In this document: in pieces, positions 13,601 through 28,944 of the stretch
Layout: every line of letters starts with the position of its first letter
Position numbering within the stretch: the stretch's first letter is position 1
Notes under the pieces: generated by a model
What the model was told of the DNA's origin: nothing
Seen by the model: the letters and a program-made list of their open reading frames with translations, nothing else
The model's database searches: none
DNA from: Paralichthys olivaceus
Taxonomy: Eukaryota > Chordata > Actinopteri > Pleuronectiformes > Paralichthyidae
Assembly: GCF_024713975.1 (NCBI RefSeq)
Contig: NC_091099.1
Coordinates: forward strand, 13,373,501 to 13,437,500
Reading direction: 5' to 3'
Length of the DNA: 64,000 bases
Program-made: the position numbers and the translations under genes

Positions 13601-15699
13601 CATTGTCTTTAAAAGTGGATGTCTTCTTCTGTGTCTTTTACGTGTATGGCACTTCTTTTACATTCCGACATATCTGTATTCTTTTTGTTTAGAAAGCATA
13701 TTAGAAATATACATTTTCCAGACAATATCCTGCTGTACTCTCAAGTGAGAGACATTCTTTGGACATTTTACAAGGAGTAGGCAGGAAAAGTTCTGAATAA
13801 TATCCGAAGCTACTGACTAGCACATTTGCATTCTGACATACAGTCCCTCCAGATAAAAAATGTCTGGAGAAGATAAGTGCATGTCTGAAAGCCACTACAA
13901 CAAATTAAATGCAATGCATGCAAAATACACATGATAACAAAGGGCTATCTTGCTGTAAGAAAGAACACAACAATCAAATCAAGGTGATGCAGTGGGCAGT
14001 GAAGTATTGACTGCAAACTCTGGCCCACTGTCACAGAGTAAACATTGGCTGACAGCTGGGTGGTAATTACTGCACCAGTGGCAGAAGGGCACAGTCTTGG
14101 CAAAGTATCAAAACCGCACATACTTTGCCAACAAAAAAGAAAAAAAGAAAGTTTTAAACTAAATCAATATGTTGATTTCTACCAAATTAGCAGAAAAGAG
14201 ACGTGGCCTACACTAAGTTTCATTAATTAACAGGGAGTGGGCTATTGTTTTCTCATGAAAAGTATAGGAATATCTGAATATCCAACAACCAGAGTATTCA
14301 GAACATAATAAATTATTCATAGTGTATTCACTCATTCATAATTTAGACACATGCAACCTTAAGATACAGTCTGGCTGAGGAAATTATGGAATCAATGCAA
14401 AACAACAGAGGAAAAACCACATCAGGTTATAATTTCATCACTTTCCTGGTAGATGACTGGTAACCCTGCTTTACTTTTGTTTCTTTTTAATGATGACCCT
14501 ATGTAAACTTTTCTATAACACGACCAGCTGCTTTCAGACATGCACTGAACCCCACAATTTCTCCCAAAATGTTTCAGAAGAGCTTTATATGAGTACACAG
14601 AAGTCTGAGTTAGTCAGTTGCTCCGCACATTTTCCTGCTCCATGTACAAACTCAGGAGAATGTCCAGTTGAGCCTGTGTGAGAATGCAGCAGGATAATAT
14701 AATTGAAGTTTCTAACACACGAAAGATGCCAGACTGAAACGATGTCATTCAGTAGAAGACACTGAAGGTGTCGACTTGGAAAGACAACGGCATTCCAGAG
14801 CTTTTGGAGATAAGGGCCAACGCTGGTGTCAATGTGCTGTAAACAAAAACAAAAGATTTCTGAGGTGGAACTTTTACGTCATCCAGTCTCCTGCGTCCTC
14901 TACCCAGAAGTCACCCTTCACCAGAATATTCTGGACATTTTCCTGTTGTTGTGAACATATGACCCAGACAGTCGCCTGCTTCTGTCCTCATATGTGAAAG
15001 ACAAAGTCCAGAGAGTGTCCAGACATTTTCAGGAGATCGTGTATGAAAGCATCTTAAGAGTCAAGCTAATTGATACTGGTTATTGAGGGATAGAAAACTA
15101 CAAAGTCACAACACAGAAAAATACTGTTTTGACAGTTGAAGAACAATTTCAGCTCGACTATACTTCCTACAGATCACAGCTTTCCTCAGACATGGCTGTT
15201 GCCAATATTAATCATTACCAAAGCAGAAACAACAGTCTGAGACTGCTCCCACCAGAGGAGGGGGGTAATGGGCTGTCCTGAAGGGCACTCCTGGGGGCTT
15301 TCCATAAAGCTCTGCTGCCACTCTTCAGTTTAGCAGCCCTCATTAATTATAGAGAACAGTTAATGCATACTGTATGGAAGGTGTTTAGGAAAGCCCAGAG
15401 GAGGCAGGAGTGAGAGCAGTGGTCAATAGGGATGTTGCAGCAAATCTCAGCAATTCACCCAGGAGGGTAACACATCTCTCTGCACTGAGAAGACATGTAT
15501 CAAACTACAGAGAGGCCAAATGTCCAGGTACAGATTAACCACCATATTATTAGTGTTTGAAGTGTCTCAGGGTGACAATACCTGAACAATAACACACATG
15601 CTCTGCCCAAAGAAAATCGAAATACAGAAAATTACAAACCAGAGGAACATGTCAACGGAATCGACATGAATAAACAGCACAAAAAGCGAATAATTCAGA

Positions 15700-16010
15700 G
15701 GCAAATATCAACGCCCCTGACTAGTCACATTAAGTGTGACGATTTAGCCAATAGACGTTAAGAATTGAAAAAAAATATGGAATCTAAACCGGACGACAGT
15801 AAAAAGCATGGCGGCCTCCACAGAGAGGACCCCCGTCCTTGTTAATATAATGTTTTTAAATATAAAGGGCCCATTCTATGGTAAAGAAAACAACAATTCA
15901 TACAATTTTGATGAAACACACCAGTAAAAACATCACTAGGACTATTAAGCGTACAATTTCTGCCACAAATCCCTTTCACCTAAATCTTATACCCTGAACC
16001 TTTAATCACA
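15700..16010 (+). repeat. Dispersed MITE-like teleost repeat
   Basis: Contains accggacgacagtaaaaagc, atggcggcctccacagagag, aaagggcccattctatggta, aaaacatcactagg and ccctttcacctaaatctta. I recognise this as a common fish non-autonomous repeat. A short related end, in reverse orientation, occurs near 38,888-38,912 (aaggtccagtgtgtaagatt). Confidence 0.5.
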
Positions 16011-19000
16011 TTTCTATATATCAAATTTGTGTTATCGAAAGTGTCAAATGTGTTTCTTAAATTGCTCCTATGGTTTTTGAAGCTTTACTGCTGTTCAGGT
16101 TCTTATGTCATGATTGCTGTCCTTGGATCAGTCTAAAATAAGCAGCAAGTGGAACATCTGCTTTGTGCCTTCGTTCAGTGAAGGAGGCCACAGGCTACAT
16201 TTTATATAACCTGTTAAACTTCTTAGACTCTAGGCTTGAAACGCAATAGTGTGAGCAACACAATCAATCCAAGATATATCACTGAATCTTCCCAGAGCAT
16301 TTTGTTACTCAGGGCTTCGGCAGATCAGATAATGATAGTCACAGAATGCATTCATGATTCATTAGCCATGCGTAGTGCTTGAGGCTGCATGTGGGCGGAG
16401 GTGGCCAGGCCAACTCCTCTATGGAGTTTGTTCATTGTACCTGCGCCGAAGATCGACTTCACCTAAAAATAGCCCAGCTTGCCACAAACCAGAACGCAGC
16501 AGCATCATCGGTATCCCCACAGCCGACAGGATAACTATGGATCTCTTTATTGAGTGAACCGATGCTAATTTAATTGCACTCCACATTGGGTAGCTCTTGT
16601 GATAGATGGACTGTTGTGATGCACAAATGTGGAACAATTCCACTAAAACAAGAGAAAAAATATTGAATTCAGTCTAACGAGAAGATGTGCAAGGGTTTTT
16701 GTACTGTCCTCGTACTCTGCTGCTTTACCCCTCCTGCACTGTATGTGCAGCTTAAGAGGCCCGGGGCAAACAATCACTCTTTCCTTCCAAATCATTTAGG
16801 AGACTGACGTGCTGGGTAGCTGTGCAAACAGCCCTTCATTTCCTTCAGCGGCACCTGTCTCCCACCCTGGGGACAGTGGGGATCTCCATGAGCACCATTT
16901 ATTGAGAGGGAAGCACCACTGTTGAAACAATCCTCTCCAGACTGCTATTCTCCTGCCATATGTCACACCTCTGTCACTGCAATCTGCCAAAACAAAAGGC
17001 TCAAATTGTTTCCGCGGGTCCACAGCTCTTAGAGGAAACTGTTGTCTACAGATTGTTTCATCAATAATTCCTGTCTAAAGGGTAAGTGTGCAGCTACCAA
17101 TGTGTTCATTCTTTTTCAGACCATCATATCAGTGTTTGGTTGAGCTGCCCTCAAGCTTTCCTCATTGGTTTTCAATTACATGTTCACAAATTGGAAAGCA
17201 CAACATACTGCTATGAAGACACCACAAAATGGACCCTTTTGGGAAGCTAGTGTTATTATACAGGCTAGTAACGTGGCTTTGAGGACAGCACTGTCCATTC
17301 ATCCGACAACTGCAATATCTCAACACTTTTTAAAGAGTTTCGCTACAGATATTCATGGTGCCCAGAGGCTGACTCTTGATCATGTTGTTGTTCCTGTGGG
17401 ATTATCTAAGACCACCAACAAACAAAAGGTTTACAGTAACCTTTATCCCAACATCTACTGGATGGACTGGTTGAGACCTGACCCCTCTAGCTCAACCATT
17501 AGTTAGATTTAAAACAAAACCTTATCCAATTAATATTATTTGACAAAATACCTGACAAACTAGTCTGCATCTTGCATACTAATACAAATTGCCAAATGTT
17601 AGCTTTCTAACATGCTAATCTAAGAAATGTACCTCACTCAGTTACAATGGTGGTAAACTCTTAGCCTTTATCAATACACAGGATTTCAGTTATAATCTTG
17701 CATAAATTTGACTTTTTCAAACTGTTTGGGTTGCTACACTGTGAGGCCTGAACAATATGGATGATATGGATTGTCTGTGTTGTGCCATTACAACACATCC
17801 ATTCATTCTAAAGATCTGGTGGCATCAGACCATGGTCACTTAGATCTCTACTAGTGTTTGGTTTATTAGAAGGAAATAAGAAAAATAAAAAGAGTGAAAC
17901 AAAAACAGCTCATCCTTTTTCACATAAGAAAGAGCAGGGGAATGTAAGTTATGGCAGGTAAAATAACAGAGGCTTTATTCAGTAAGTCATAACACTAACA
18001 CCACCAGAGAGACAAGCACATCGATAATAATCATACACACGACTGTCGAACCCTGAATCCATGTCACTACTTGACCTGAAAACCTATTTTCCTCAAGACA
18101 GCAATGCAGTTTTTCCAGCCTTACACCGTTCCTCATGTGATTTTCTTGTCCTAGATGTGGAAATAGTCTTGTGTAACAATTAGAGTCATTAATGGGCCCC
18201 AAATGAAAAGATGGTAGTGATTAGAGAGGAGAGGAAAAGGAGAGGTCTTTATCTTGTGGCTTGTGGTCTAATACATCCAGACATACAACCTAATGAACCG
18301 GAAATAATGAGAATGTTTTCTTTCCGTAACTGATTTCCAGCAGCTGTTGTGACTAAAGGAGGAAGACACCTTGGAAATTTCCTGTGACAGGCAGTGGTTG
18401 TCCTGCTCATTGAGAGCCAGAGCCTGGCTGCTCTCCAGGTCAGACTGCTAATCACAGACCAAGCAGATAACACGGAAAAATGTTCCTTCACAGCATCAGT
18501 TTCATTTTATGATGCTGTTTTGTGAGGATTGAAAATCTCCTGCTGCAACTAATGAATACTTTTTGTCCATTTTTCATTCAATGCATTTACTCAATACGTG
18601 TTTTTTTTAAATGTCCATTACAACTTCCAAAAGCCCAAAGTGACGTCTTAAAAACATGTTTTTCTGTTTGATCAGCCGTCCCATGCCATTATACATTCAG
18701 TCTACTATAATTTAAGACTAAAAGCTAATTATTCTTTTTTTCTTTGTTAATCAATTAATATTGTAACCATTTAAAGTCAAATAACATTATCATGTTACCA
18801 TGTTTGCCAATTGCAAATCATGTTAAAGGCCAGCCTCTTGACAACAGTGGCGTTGATAGAAGTTACAGCTCCAAAATTCTCTTTGTACCAAAAACTATGA
18901 TGAAAGAGTTCATATCTTTAAAATAACAGTAATACAATAATATAACAGTTTAATGTAAAATTAAATCATTACAATCCAAGGAGGCCAAGCTTCTTAATAT

Positions 19001-20845
19001 CTAATCCTGTAAAATATAAAAAGTACTTTTACTATGTACCTGAGGGTGAGATCTGGCAGAAAACCGTATCAGGTATTTATGGTCATTTAGCTGAACTGCA
19101 ATATTTATATCATCAGCAAGTGAAATTAAATGGATCTCATAGGAGTCAGCACATGTTGATGTCTCCCCTTCTTCAAAAGCATTGGAAACACAATACCTAA
19201 ATTCAACTGTTCAGTTTTTCATTTGTTATATTAAAGAAAAAGCCAAATTACCCTTTTAATTTCAAACAGACTTAAATGTTGCTGTTTTTAATCAACACAC
19301 ACACATTTAATGAATTAACCCAGAGCCTGTGGTGGACAGCTGGCTTTGTGTTTGTGGCTCGTTGTGTATTTTCCACTGGCCGGCCTCTTTGTCTCCTGCA
19401 TGTGTTCATCCATCTCCTCTCCAGAGACACTCATCTCCTCTGACTGCTGCACTGTCATTCACACAAAGGAGAAGGAGACTGACTGCATGCATGAAGAGCT
19501 GTTCTTATAATCTGCAGGCCCAGAAACGTGGAACAATAGATGCCACCCGGGCCTTCATTTGATTGAAATATTGACTGATGGATGGTTTGGCATGCAAATA
19601 GATAGATATGCACCCAGCATAAAACACAACACTTACTTTCTCTGGAGGAAAACTACTGTATCTGGAGCTGGTGGCAAATTACATTGTGGCTACATCCATA
19701 CTTGTTCACACTATCTAGGTTCACACAGGCGTTTTGGCTCCATATCAGTTTAAATCCCTGTCTACATGACTGAAAACATATATCATGTGACCACTCAGCT
19801 ACACTGGGTGTGTAAACAGACTGCTTGAGGACACATGTAAGCAGTTGTATCATTGTAAAATGCAGAATTTAGTAGCACAACAGGGTCAACAACTGGTTGT
19901 TTTCTTCCGGAAGGGGGTCATGTGATAGGAGCCTGAAACAAATTGGCAAAGATTATGTTGTGACTATTTATTCGCAATCGACAATGTGTTATTAGTGTCT
20001 ATATCAATGTTTCCAAACATCTCAGTTTTGCCTGTCCAGACAAAACTCCAAGCCCAGAGTTTTTAAACTATAAAGGGGCCGGCAGCATTTACAAAATGAA
20101 ACTTTTTAGTGTATTTTCAAATGAAAACATAGTACTATGGATGTAAGATGAATTAGGTGATGTAAGATTCAAAGGGCACAAAACCAAAAAAAACCAGCTC
20201 GCCTCTTCTCAACGTCTCATAGCAACATCACACACAATTCTCCTCGAGCTCCTCCACTCTACACCTTTCTCATTTAATTATTTCTCACATTGCTGTGCTG
20301 TCACACCTGAGAAAAAGCACATGTTGTTGCTCTTTTGAGCCGAGACATAAAAGACAGTAAAGGGAGAGCCGGAGTGAGATCCAGAAAATGAACAGAGCGA
20401 GTGCTCTCAGCGTGGCTCAAGTAGCCCTCCTCACAGGCTCCCAGTCACCCCTGTGTGAGCATGACAGCATCTCCTGTTTCTCATAGAGCAAGACACTCAT
20501 TTGTGAGAGTGCAGATGGTTTTCTTTGGTTACCACTTTTACCGTGACGCTCGAGATCAGCCACCGTCCACTTGGTTAATACCAACAGGAGACAACATTCA
20601 AATCATCCTTATGAATATCAAGTAGAAAGAAACAGTGGTGTCGGAGCGCCTCCATGCAGTGGAGAGGTTGTGCACCCTGACTCACCTAAATACAAATCAC
20701 CACAGCACTCAGCTGGAACTTGCCCAACCTGTCCCATCAGTGAAGGGCTTTTTGCTGACAAGAAGCTTTTCTGTTTATGATACAGCGCTTGGCAAACTAA
20801 TACTTCAGACGAGCAAAACTTTCTTTGATTGATTACAGCCCTAAT

Positions 20846-21144
20846 TATCCATCAATTATCTATACCGCTTATCCTTTGAGGGTTGTAGGGGGGTTGGAGC
20901 AAATCCAACCTGACATTGTGTGAGAGGTGGGGTACACCCTCTACCGGTCGCCACAGTATCATAGGGCTAACATATATTCACACCTATGCACAATTTACAG
21001 TTTACATCTGACCTAACTGTCAGAACACAAACACGGGGAGAACACAGTTGCTATGTACAAAGACCCTGACTATACCAGGATTTGATCTGGGAACCTTCTT
21101 GCTGTGAGGCGACAGTGCTAAGAACTGCACCACTGTGCTGCCGT
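20846..21144 (-). mobile_element. tRNA-derived teleost SINE, copy 2
   Basis: Same family as 1,250-1,535 but inverted. It runs from ggcagcacagtggtgcagtt at its 5' end (right side) through the B-box region and gtgtaccccacctctcacac to a tail gataagcggtatagataatt. It is nearly full length and moderately diverged. Confidence 0.8.
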
Positions 21145-22499
21145 CAGCCTTGTTCAATACCAATCAAATAATGCTGTATGAGCAAGAAAAGTGGTCACTT
21201 CGATATCCTGACATACAAACAACTTCATGTGCAGCAACAACCAAACCTCCCAAAGCTCCCAGAGTAGGTGAACATGAGGAGAGGAATAAAAAACACAAGA
21301 CTCTGCTGGAAGAGAAGGGGAAGATGGAGGGAGAGGCACAGCAATCATTAGCTGAAAAAACCCTGCAGAGAGGCTGTGTGAAGCAGAACCACAAGCCTGA
21401 TGATACAGACACAGAGAAGAAGAGGTGGCCCGTGGAGCAGACAAGGGGCGGGATGAAAGACAGAAACACCAGAATGACAAGGGGGGGAAGGAGAAATATG
21501 TCACATAAAATAAAATGCCTTGAAAAAAGTTAGGGTACAATACAATAAACTTGAAGATTATATTAATCCCTCTACTGTGCTTCTCTGGATGTCTTTCACT
21601 GCTCTGATAGCAGGAGTGTCATGGCTGTCAGACTGTACAGAAGCTCAGTCTCTGGCCTGCACGCTGTCGATATCCACATCATTATAATCCCCGTAACAAA
21701 GCAATGTGTGTATCAGAGATCAGGATTTAGGAATATTTACAAGTGGCAATGTTTTTGGACAGACGGATAAAATGTGCACATGCTCCGACAATGATGCACA
21801 CAAATATAATGCAGATCTCTTTATTTTTTAATTTACAGCATAAGTCCAGTTCCACTGTTTTTCAAAGCAGTGCGAGCATATGCCAGTCTTTCCTCATTAG
21901 TCTGCAGTGGCACCGGGCCTTGAAGTACAGAAAGACAAAGGCTGGATTCTCTTGTACAGCATGAGAGCCACGAGGCCCAGAGACAAACAGGACCAGAGCG
22001 ATGAAGGAGGAGTGGAGAAGAGAAGACTAGTCTATGACTTCATGACTCTATGACTGTGGATAGCAGCTCATTGGCAGTAAAGTCACAAAGCTGATGACTT
22101 TTTATAAAAAAAACATTTTCCCAAGCAACATATTGTGTAAAAAGCAGAAAATTTGTAAATGAAAAAAACAACATCAGCAACAGCATTTTCTTCCCAAAAT
22201 TCTATTTGTTTAGACGATATACTGTATATAGAGATGGATGACATGACCATGCTCCCCAAAAGGCCAAAGCAGTTTGGCTGGCTGTAGCATAGGTGATAAA
22301 TCCCACCTCCTCCTCAATGTTAGTGGATGGGACATGGACAAAATAAAAAAAAGTCAAAGTACAAGTCAAATACATTTTTCTCAAAAATGGTCTCTGTCAT
22401 TTTAGGTAGTTTATATCACATCGATGTTTGTCCAAGTGCTTGTTATTCCAGTAAGTTTGTTTTTAATAAGTTATTTGATGCTTTAAAAATAAGGTGAAA

Positions 22500-22995
22500 C
22501 TTGAGACTGACTTGTGATTGGTCAAGTACAAGTATCAGCATTACCTTGCAACTCCTATCTTTCAGTTTAAGAGCAGGACATTAATTTAGGTTTCCGGTTA
22601 AGATTTTGTGATGCTTTCATTTAAAACCCTGTGATGCACTCAAATACCCCCTGTTTGTGCTTAGATTTGCTCTGCTTGTGCTTAGATTTCCTGAAATCCA
22701 GCTTCAGCTTCTCACCTCATGCTCAGTGCAACAAAACAACTGAGTACAAGCGTACAGGTTGAGTGTGAGCTGTGGTTTTGAGTGAAAGCATTACAATATC
22801 TTATTGTGAACTCTTGCTCTCATAGGTATAGGAAAGAATCCCCAGACAGCTCTATCCTCTGACCAATACTGTGCAGATTCTGGCTCCAAATGTGTAACAT
22901 TCGTATTCAAGATATTTTGGATTAGTGTCATGATAGTGGGAGGAAGGGGAGACACATCGTCTGTCCTTGTGTGCAGTCTATGGTTTAGACACGAT
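22500..22995 (+). repeat. Dispersed teleost repeat, interrupted copy
   Basis: The left part (cttgtgattggtcaagtaca, near 22,512) and the right part (caagatattttggattagtg...gtgcagtctatggttt, 22,907-22,988) match the repeat at 25-220, but are separated by about 350 bp of other sequence. Confidence 0.45.
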
Positions 22996-23717
22996 AGAAT
23001 AAAAAAAGGTAAAAAAATAAATAAAAATACTACCGATAACTTCAGCAATAACTGCTAATATGCAGTTGTCTGCAAAGTGATGATCAAGCATTTGCTCCTA
23101 AACAAAAACATGAAGGTAGTTACACAACAACAAATGCTCTGCACATAGCCTGGCACAACATTGCAATTAAAATTCTGTTTGATACCAAACTGAGCTCACA
23201 AACCTTTGGAGGTCAGCGTTTGAAGGCGGCTATTATCTGATTAACTCTCTGGCTTGGAGTGGTGCTTCATGACCACAGGTTACAAATACCCTTCATCACC
23301 TGGAATTGATCAAAGCCCAAACTCTACACCCTTTTAAATGAGTTAAGCTACACAATCCCCACCAAGAGTTGCACTGCACCGTGTTAACTCATTTATGAGG
23401 CCACTGAAGTATATAAATATCACCAACAAGCTGTGCAATCTGTTTTCATTACTGCTGCTGTAGGCTATCTCCTTTTAAAGTGAAGTGTGACCTGTGAGAG
23501 GAGCAGGATTGTCAGCGCTGCTCCGGTGGTGACTGCAGACCAGTCTCCATGGGAATACATTCTGGTAGGATGTTTAATATTCATTCTTCCAGGTGGAGCA
23601 AAACCTGAGACCCCTCTCTGTTTCTTTGTGCACATTAAATCCCAGACAGCACAATGGAGGGCTCAGCAGACTGCTGCCGACACACTGACAGACAGCCTGC
23701 CTGCTCTCCGTCCACAC

Positions 23718-23750
23718 ACACACGCATGCACGCACACGCACGCACAAAGA
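23718..23750. repeat. (CA)n / (CGCA)n imperfect microsatellite
   Basis: Alternating ca and cgca units within frmd5 intron 1. Confidence 0.85.
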
Positions 23751-26039
23751 GACACTGTTGGGAATAGGAAATAGCCATTTGGTCAAGCTCTGCAGCCACA
23801 TTTAGCAGCCTAGGCATCCTGACATGACACTGCAACAAATAACGAGAGTTTACCTCAAAGTAATTGTTCATGTTGTGCAGGATCATGTTTCCATGAGCAC
23901 ATAGCAAAAGACTAATTTGGCTTCTTGTCTTCAGCTAAGCTCTTTCATGAATCCCAGTGAGCCAGTGCAGGTCAGACAGAGTTGAATTTCCCTGTCATAC
24001 CCCGCTGGAGTATCGGGAGCTGCGCACGAGACAACAGCCAAGCATCAGCCCCTTCGCTACCTTGACATGATGCATCAGCTCATTCATCATCAAGACATGA
24101 CTGATGGAGTGTAACTGGCACGTGGCTCCTCAGTTATAACAAATCCCTGTGAAAGAGATCAGAGGCTTCATGCCTGCCCTGCCCCGCACTGATGTGATAG
24201 ATGCCACAGTGATGTAATCCTTAATCTCCACCAGCCACGCGCCAGAGGTTCAGCCAATCGTGACGCTGGTGCACATTGATGCTGGTAAACACAAGTGAGG
24301 TTCTCATGAGGTTAGTCCTCATGAAACATTCAGACCTAGCACACATTTTAATCATTCATACAGAGCATAGCAACAGTGTGTTAGTCGCCGTGCGAGCACA
24401 CACACCTGCACACAGAAGCACACTGAACTGGTTCAATCCAAGGTGACATATTGTAGAAGCGGTGCAGGTCAATCAAGGTCCAAGTCAGCAAGGCCTGACC
24501 TGCAGTCACAAGGAATCTCTTAGTGTTACATTAGACACTGCAGCGAAAGCTGAAATAGTAAAACACCATTGCACTGAGGTACCTCCTTTCACAAAACATG
24601 GTTTAGGGTCAAAATCTTTCTCATCATCATGTTTCTATTAATAAACATTGATTCAACAAATCACAAGCAAGTCACTTAAATCAAAAACAGTTTCAAATAA
24701 TCGCTTGCACTTAAGTCTGGGTATCTGACCTTAATTATTTTTAGTGAAATATCTGTTTAATACTTCCAGAAGTAGCAGGGGATCCCCCGCTGGATTCACC
24801 GCAAGTGACACCGGTGTCTGTGTGTTGGAAAAAGAATCACGTGATCTCTGCAGCAGAGTTAATACATATGTCACTTCCTGCCTCTGCCTGCTGCATTTGG
24901 CTGCTCCACCTCTCGCCCGAATAATGCGGATGATTTGTTGATGTTGTGAACGTGTCTGTGTAGAGAACAGCTTTATTCTGTTCAAGCCACAGTAGGTTGA
25001 CATTGAGCCAAGATGAACAAGCAAGGATCCTGAAACTAAGGCAGCTAAATAGAATTTCTCTTATTTATAACCAAACCTTGCATATTATATGTGCAATACG
25101 GTAGCAATAGATTTAAACGACACCCAGCTCTGCACTTCCATGGAAACATTAACAATAAGCACAGCAAGACATTGCTAATGTTACAGAGAGACTGTGGATT
25201 ATCTATGGTGATAAAGAGATCACAAGCGGTATGAGACTGAATGTGTGTCAGGGGAACAGTGGGACAACCCCAGCATAGTCCTGGTTGGTGGGGGCATGGC
25301 ATCAGTCACCACACCACCAGTACCCTCCAATGGTATTCTTGGAACAAGCTACCTTTCTGGGACAGCTAATGGTCAAGACTTTGTTGGTCTTTTTGGAAAA
25401 AGAAGCCTGACCAGTGAGGGATCTCACATTTTGTTAGGGTAAGTGTGGAGTCACCGTAGCAACAGCTGAGAAACTGGCACCATGTTTCAGAGTAAAGCAC
25501 CTCTCAACACACACACAGAAGCTACTATCCCCCGCTACTCTCAGGAGATCTTGTAGTGAAAGGGCAGAGAGATGTACACTCTCCATTATCTTAAGCAAAG
25601 ACGTCACAACACACCACCTTTTATTTTTTGAGTTGATTTAAGTGGCACTACCCTGAACGCAGGTGTTAGCAGTAAATGAAGGGGAATCGCAGGTTTCACT
25701 GGGCATAAACTATAATTAACACTGTGTGGAATAAAGTGGGCCCGACCTCAGTGCTGACAGCCATTCAATAAATACAGAATTAATTAGAGGCGTAAACGAC
25801 AACAACACTGGTTTTCCAAAAGCGTGACAGAATTAACACTGGTGAAGGTGAAACCAAGTACAATCTCAGATGTCACACTTACTCAATGTAAATATATGAA
25901 AAAAATAAAGATCATTAGTAAGAAGAGGGATTGGGATCAATTTGGGTACTTTTTCTATTTTAAAAAGGTTTAAAAGCGTAAACTGTACACTTTATATTAA
26001 GTGAGTCCCCACTTACTCCCATTATCCAGAAGTTAAGCA

Positions 26040-26295
26040 AAAATATCCTGAATACGGACGCTGCCATCTTGTGTATTTGGAGCCAGATCGGGATGATCGG
26101 GGTCCCGCTTTCACGTGCGGAACTAATCAAGAGTCAGTCTCAGCTGTCAATCATTACGTAACCCCATTTTTGTAGTTGATGGTTCATGTCCCATCTGCTA
26201 ACATGGAGAGGGAAGGATTTAGGACTTATGCTGGTGGCAATCAAGATGCTTTGGCTTCACTCCTGGGGAGCTGACATCCATCTTTAAGGATAAAC
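26040..26295 (+). repeat. Dispersed teleost repeat copy
   Basis: Carries acgctgccatcttgtgtatt, ttggagccagatcgggatg, gagtcagtctcagctgtcaa and caagatgctttggcttcact, followed by gagctgacatccatcttt. The 3' part resembles the repeat at 25-220. Confidence 0.5.
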
Positions 26296-28944
26296 AATAA
26301 TTTTCTCTCTGTCTGTACAGACCATCTTTTCCTTTCTCCTACTGCAGCTTCTAATCAAACACAATGCACAATATCTTTTAAACTGTTTGACTGTGAGACA
26401 CTGTACTTGTACTGTAGACACAGGCTGTGTAACAGTGGCATATTTGAAGCTTCCTCATAAGCACAAGCCAGGAGATTAAAGCAAACTCAGGCTAAATGAC
26501 CTGCTTTCAGATGTCTGAGGCTCATCAATAATGCACCTGATCGAGCTGAATTAGAATAACGTTTGAAAATTGCTTCAGGAAATAACCCACAATCAAACGA
26601 TAGAGTATATGCTGTATTAATGATATATTTGGTTGAATATAATTTATTTAAGAATTTATTTAGGATGCAATTTAACTGTTATTCAGACATGACCGACATG
26701 ACATGCGAGGCGCTGCTCAGTCAGACTCTGCTCCATTAAAATCTGAGTAGAAGAGGCCTGTAGGCAAAAGAGGATTTCAGGCACTTCCATCAACCTGCTA
26801 CTACATGAGCTCTAAATCTACAGGGCTATGTATGAACACTCACTGTCTCCTCCCCCCAAAACACAGCAGGAAGATCCATAATGCACTGAGGCAAAACTAA
26901 AGTTCATGCATTGCGGCTGCTGCTATGAAAGACGTTCTTCTGGCTTGCCCTTCTGCAGTTTGTGTTTCCAGTTTGTGCTGAAGGTGGTTTTATTGCCAAG
27001 GATATCTTTGTCGTCCCTGTCATTGAGGAAGTTGATACCTGCTCCAATGTTAGAGAATAGAGGGAGGCTAACCTAAGCCGGCGGCTAATCTGAATTTTAA
27101 GCCATTCATCAATTGCAGAAAGGATCAGAGTGTGATGGAAACAGGTGTGGTGGGAATAAAATCACAGGAAGCCAGAAACTGGATAGGAAGGTGAAAAGGA
27201 GTAAGAGAGGAGAGAGAGATTGTGAGAGACTGAGAATCTATGACCTAGTTATGCCTCTCTCTTTGCATTCCACAGTGTAGGTGCCCTGGTATCCTGGGAG
27301 ATTTGGGGTAATTTGGGGGGCTATAAAAGGCCCAAATAAAGGAAGGAATGAAGGCAGTGTAAAGTTTGAACTAAATGAGGTGCACGCTCCACTCCAGAGG
27401 TGTGGATAGTCAGGTGGATTAGGCTGCTTCCTCCCACAGACAGAAACAGGATGCCAGACAGTCACAGCAGAGCCAGAGTGCTCTCCTCTTTCCACTCCAC
27501 TCCTCTCCTTCCAGGCTGCTGACGTCAGCCACCCGAGACCACACGACTTTGCTGCAAACAGCACACCTGCTGGCTTCGCAGTCCATCTGGCCCGGCTCCC
27601 ATCTCTGGCTCCGCTTACCGAGCGGAGATGCAGGTCTGTTTACAACCTGGGCACACAGTCACAGTCCTGCAGTAATGCGGGATCTGTTTCATGCTTGCTC
27701 ATGGCACAAAAAAGGAGCTTATGCAGCATACAACTGATATCAAAGTGACAAAAAAGATGTATGTCTTGTTTATGTTTTACTGCAGTAGGTTAAATGTCGC
27801 TTCAGTTTGTCAGGAAGTGACATTATTGTGTCATCATGTTCCTGACTGGTCAGGATTTCCCTACATCCCTTTACTAAAAGCGCCCAACATCCACGAAGGA
27901 TTTTGCTTTGTTATTGATGTGACAGGCACGCTCACCTACTTTTTTACAAAATCAGCATGAACATAAAACTCTAGATCATCAAAGCGAGGCTCATAATAGT
28001 GGAAAAAAAGGCAGAGAATGACATTTTTCATATCAAGGGCCTAGTCTTTTTTTTTTTTTCCCTTTAAAAAGCAACTTGTCTCAGCTGACAATATCAACAG
28101 CTGGAAGGACAGAAATGCTAGAAATGCACATGGGGATGCTGGGGTCGACTGATAACATGGAATCCTGCATCACACGGCACAGCCACTGTATGTGTGGATC
28201 TACAAGAGCCACATGTTATAGCAGCCATGTTTTGCAGGGCAGCAATGGGATACCTTAGGTGCATTATTGATGTCAAGGATTCAAGGTAAACTGCAGGAGC
28301 AACAGCACTAAATGATGGCCATTAATACAACAAGCAATAAATCAACACGCAACTCTACATCAATCCAACAAAGCTTAAAACAATATCCCTCCAAAAAGCT
28401 CTATCGGTCATATGTTTGAAAAGTGTGATGTGCTTTTGGGATCCCATCGACCCTTGAGGCTGTCGAGCTAAATGCCTGCAGAGCTCCCCAAATTCACTGC
28501 CGAGATCTACCAATCCAAAGAATTGTTAAGTCATACTATCGGGAAAGTACAGTGCATACGCCTGATTCTGCCTCCTCCTCATCCATCCACTCATTCCACA
28601 AACGTCTGTGTGTTGATTCTGTCTGTATGTGGAATTCATATTTTTAAATAAAAACTGAATAAACAGGCGACCAGCACTCTGAAGCAATCAGTGGGGGCGG
28701 TGCAGTGTGCCTTGAATCTGTGGATTGAGTTGAATATGTCTTGTTAATTGTTGTCCAAAGATTCACTATAACTGTGATCTGCGACTGGGCCAGATCATTT
28801 TGATCATCTGATTGTTTTTTTAATCACAACTCAAACTTATATACATACATGAACAGAAATAAAGTAAATTCTGTTTCATCTCATGAAAAAGACTTGACTT
28901 TAATGATTTGACTGCAGATAAAGCAGGTAGGATGATTGCAAACT

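Noticed and set aside
21135..21540. Overlapping ~130-codon ORFs on both strands
   Set aside because: The plus frame starts with GTG inside a SINE end, and the Lys/Glu-rich translation reflects a purine-rich strand. No domain or splice evidence.
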